Shown here: in pieces, positions 39,872-41,419 of the stretch
Numbering within the stretch: position 1 is the first letter of the stretch
Layout of the letters: each line of letters opens with the position of its first letter
Virus record (IMG/VR): IMGVR_UViG_3300005253_000515
Coordinates: 1 to 41,419 of that record
DNA length: 41,419 nucleotides
Origin: a virus
Direction: 5' to 3' (one strand)
Notes under the pieces: model-generated
Databases searched by the model: none
What the model saw: the letters and a program-made list of their open reading frames with translations, nothing else
What the model was told of the DNA's origin: nothing
Translations under genes and position numbers: made by a program

Positions 39872-40072
39872 ATGACCAACCGGCACGTAGTAACCAAGCA
39901 GCAAGCGCCTTCTATTAAGAGTATCATTGCCGAGTTAGAGGCTCAGTTAGAAATAGAGGTAGACCCCAAAAGCAGAGAGCAACTTATGAAATACCTGGAA
40001 TACTGGGAAGGGATAATTTGGGAAGGGATTATTAAGAAGAAGAAGGCAAAAGGAGAGGAAAGCCGATGTTAA
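39872..40072 (+). CDS. Small coiled-coil protein
   Basis: Encodes 66 residues. Helix-rich (IKSIIAELEAQLEIEV, then KSREQLMKYLEYWEGI) with a very basic C-terminus. Ribosome site is weak. Overlaps the next start. Function unknown. Confidence 0.5.
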   Translation: MTNRHVVTKQQAPSIKSIIAELEAQLEIEVDPKSREQLMKYLEYWEGIIWEGIIKKKKAKGEESRC

Positions 40073-40296
40073 AGCCACTGAGTGATGAGGCTATAAAAGA
40101 AGCAATGATAAAGGCAAGAACAGATGGCCAAGAATACACTCTTACTAATGACGGCAGGGCTATACCTTTCCCTGAACGTAGAGTAGCCCGTGCAGCCGAA
40201 AGAGAGAGGACAAGGCAGATAGTGGAGATACTTGAGGGGGATTACCTGGGTGTCTCTGAGAAACTGATAGATGAACTCAATAAGGATGGCAAATAA
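40066..40296 (+). CDS. Hypothetical protein
   Basis: Encodes 76 residues behind AGGAG. Basic, helical (DEAIKEAMIKARTDG, ERRVARAAERERTRQIVEIL). 'AReeAiRe.....I...' rhythm resembles small phage proteins of unknown function. Confidence 0.6.
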   Translation: MLKPLSDEAIKEAMIKARTDGQEYTLTNDGRAIPFPERRVARAAERERTRQIVEILEGDYLGVSEKLIDELNKDGK

Positions 40297-40312
40297 TGAA
40301 GAGGGTAGATAA

Positions 40313-40462
40313 ATGCTAACTGAAGCAGAGAAGAAGCGAGTAAAGGAACTCCATAGGGAAATATGGGATGAGGAACACAGTGGGAAGGGTGGGTTTTCCC
40401 TAAAATTAGTCAGACTTACCGAAGAAATGCAGGAACTTTACCATAAACAGGAGGGTAGATAA
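40313..40462 (+). CDS. Small helical protein
   Basis: Encodes 49 residues behind GAGGGTAGATAA; the same string precedes the next gene. Helical and charged (EAEKKRVKELHREIWDE, LVRLTEEMQELYHK). Function unknown. Confidence 0.55.
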   Translation: MLTEAEKKRVKELHREIWDEEHSGKGGFSLKLVRLTEEMQELYHKQEGR

Positions 40463-40582
40463 ATGAGAGTCTGTAATTGTGCTTATTGTCGTTCAGGTAC
40501 TACTAGGGAAGAGCGGTTTAAGGCAACAAACAATACGGTGAAGAGGACTATGGAAATACTAAAAAGGAGAGTAAGGAAATGA
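40463..40582 (+). CDS. Small basic Cys protein
   Basis: Encodes 39 residues. CNCAYC at the start, then a basic helix (NNTVKRTMEILKRRVRK). Abuts the previous stop and overlaps the next start by 4 bp. Possible RNA- or DNA-binding peptide. Confidence 0.5.
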   Translation: MRVCNCAYCRSGTTREERFKATNNTVKRTMEILKRRVRK

Positions 40583-41004
40583 TTAAAGAAGAACTACAGA
40601 CACAAATCAAGGTGGTAGCTGAGGCACGGCATAAAATAACCGAACTCAGGGAAGAAAAGAACATCGCTTTGTCTATGTGGGAAAATGAAAACAAGGAACT
40701 CTTACGCTCACTGGACATTATGACGGAAGAAGTGAGTGTGGTTGAGGCATGGTTGCGCACTCTCACACTGAAAGCCTACAATGAGACTGGTAGCAAAGCC
40801 CCTGCCGTTGGGGTATCTGTAAAGATGTTTGAAGTCTTGAATTATGATGCGGATAAGGCAAAGGAATGGGCTTTAGAGCATCGGGTTGTCTTGAGTCTTG
40901 ATAAGAAATCCTTTGAAGATTTTGCAAAGGCTACGCCACTAGAGTTCGTTTCTATTACTGAAGAACCGAGGGCACAAATCGCAACTAACCTACCAGTGGA
41001 ATAG
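40579..41004 (+). CDS. Conserved phage protein, coiled-coil N-terminus
   Basis: Encodes 141 residues. A long N-terminal coiled coil (residues 1-60) is followed by a compact domain: LKAYNETGSKAPAVGVSV, YDADKAKEWALEHRVVLSLD, FEDFAKATPLEFVSITEEP. This pattern occurs in many tailed phages next to recombination or single-strand-annealing genes, but its job is not established. It may work with host-nuclease inhibition or recombination. Confidence 0.65.
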   Translation: MIKEELQTQIKVVAEARHKITELREEKNIALSMWENENKELLRSLDIMTEEVSVVEAWLRTLTLKAYNETGSKAPAVGVSVKMFEVLNYDADKAKEWALEHRVVLSLDKKSFEDFAKATPLEFVSITEEPRAQIATNLPVE

Positions 41005-41037
41005 AGACCCTGATATATTTAAGAAGGAGGGAGAGAG

Positions 41038-41154
41038 ATGAAAGAAATACCAATGTTCTTCATTGTTATTTGGGTGATTAGTGCCTTAGCAGGGCTAGGG
41101 ATGTTAGGTATTGGTGTATGGGCAATTATTAAACTGGTTAATCGTTTTCTTTAA
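41038..41154 (+). CDS. Single-pass membrane micro-protein
   Basis: Encodes 38 residues behind AAGGAGGG. One hydrophobic span (MFFIVIWVISALAGLGMLGI) and a basic end (KLVNRFL). Function unknown. Confidence 0.6.
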   Translation: MKEIPMFFIVIWVISALAGLGMLGIGVWAIIKLVNRFL

Positions 41155-41190
41155 GGAATTATAAATTGATAGAAAGGAGCGTGAAATAAA

Positions 41191-41419
41191 ATGCCGTTTG
41201 AAAGTGTAATTGTACCAAATAAGGCAGACGTGGTAAAGACAGCAAAGAGTGACGCTATGGAAATAGTTTACACAGACAAGGGCAAGGAATATACCAAAAA
41301 GATATTCGACAAGAAGCTATGGCCACTCTTTGCTGTCAACACCCCTGTCAAGATAACAATGGACAAGCAGGGCGAATTCTGGAACATTGTCTCAGCGGTT
41401 AGTGCTAAGGATGAACCGG
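41191..41419 (+). CDS. Hypothetical protein, cut by the right edge
   Basis: At least 76 residues; GAAAGGAG lies eleven bases upstream. Strand-rich: FESVIVPNKADVVKTAKSD, EIVYTDKGKEYTKKIFD, PVKITMDKQGEFWNIVSAV. An OB-fold or small nucleic-acid-binding domain is possible by rhythm only. The C-terminus is outside the window. Confidence 0.55.
   Translation, partial: MPFESVIVPNKADVVKTAKSDAMEIVYTDKGKEYTKKIFDKKLWPLFAVNTPVKITMDKQGEFWNIVSAVSAKDEP

Overview
The window looks like part of a double-stranded DNA tailed-phage genome, probably with a short tail (podovirus-like). On one strand it carries small and large terminase subunits, portal, scaffold, a BPP-1-type major capsid protein, a Bbp16-type cement protein, an adaptor-like protein and a run of appendage/adhesin proteins. 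I see no tape-measure protein and no tail-tube protein. Ribosome binding sites are mostly strong AGGAGG types and several promoters match bacterial sigma70 consensus, so the host is bacterial. I cannot name the host. No integrase, repressor/lysogeny module or endolysin is recognisable; the only recombinase-like piece is a C-terminal helix-turn-helix cut by the left edge.

Layout. (1) 1-1930, plus strand: small accessory genes (recombinase-type HTH end, GIY-YIG-like, HExxH metallopeptidase-like, ribbon-helix-helix, unknowns). (2) 29596 down to 1908, minus strand: one long late block. In transcription order it holds TerS, small genes around a tRNA-like gene, a two-helix holin candidate, TerL, portal, a cluster of tiny genes, a 2215-residue giant protein with a ParB-like domain, a Com-like zinc finger, a strong terminator, scaffold, major capsid, cement, a six-repeat fibre protein, unknowns, then sialic/sugar-binding-type or appendage proteins (LamG, GLUG and others), the adaptor-like protein and an XhlA-like membrane protein. 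(3) 29597-30091: the divergent control region, with a sigma70-like late promoter and two families of short repeats. (4) 30092-35092, plus strand: about seventeen very small genes, most preceded by strong and sometimes duplicated leaders. Among them is a roughly 450-nt non-coding, highly structured segment (30212-30690). (5) 35093-35305: convergent intergenic region with a 17-18 bp-period repeat. (6) 38598 down to 35306, minus strand: a replication/regulation operon (zinc finger, VRR-NUC-like nuclease with HTH, two unknowns, MerR-type HTH, primase-helicase). (7) 38683 to the end, plus strand: a second small-gene operon behind a perfect-consensus promoter, with a MazG-like protein, a conserved phage coiled-coil protein and a gene cut by the right edge.

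How it works together (inference): plus-strand genes and the leftward primase operon would be early; the leftward block from 29596 would be late (packaging, capsid, adsorption). The strongest candidates for something undescribed are the structured RNA at 30212-30690, the tRNA-like gene with a 12-nt anticodon-loop region, the L7/L12-CTD-like protein at 32228-32602, the giant polyvalent-type protein, a probable AUC start codon at about 6390, and the codon-scrambled protein repeats at 12692-13942.
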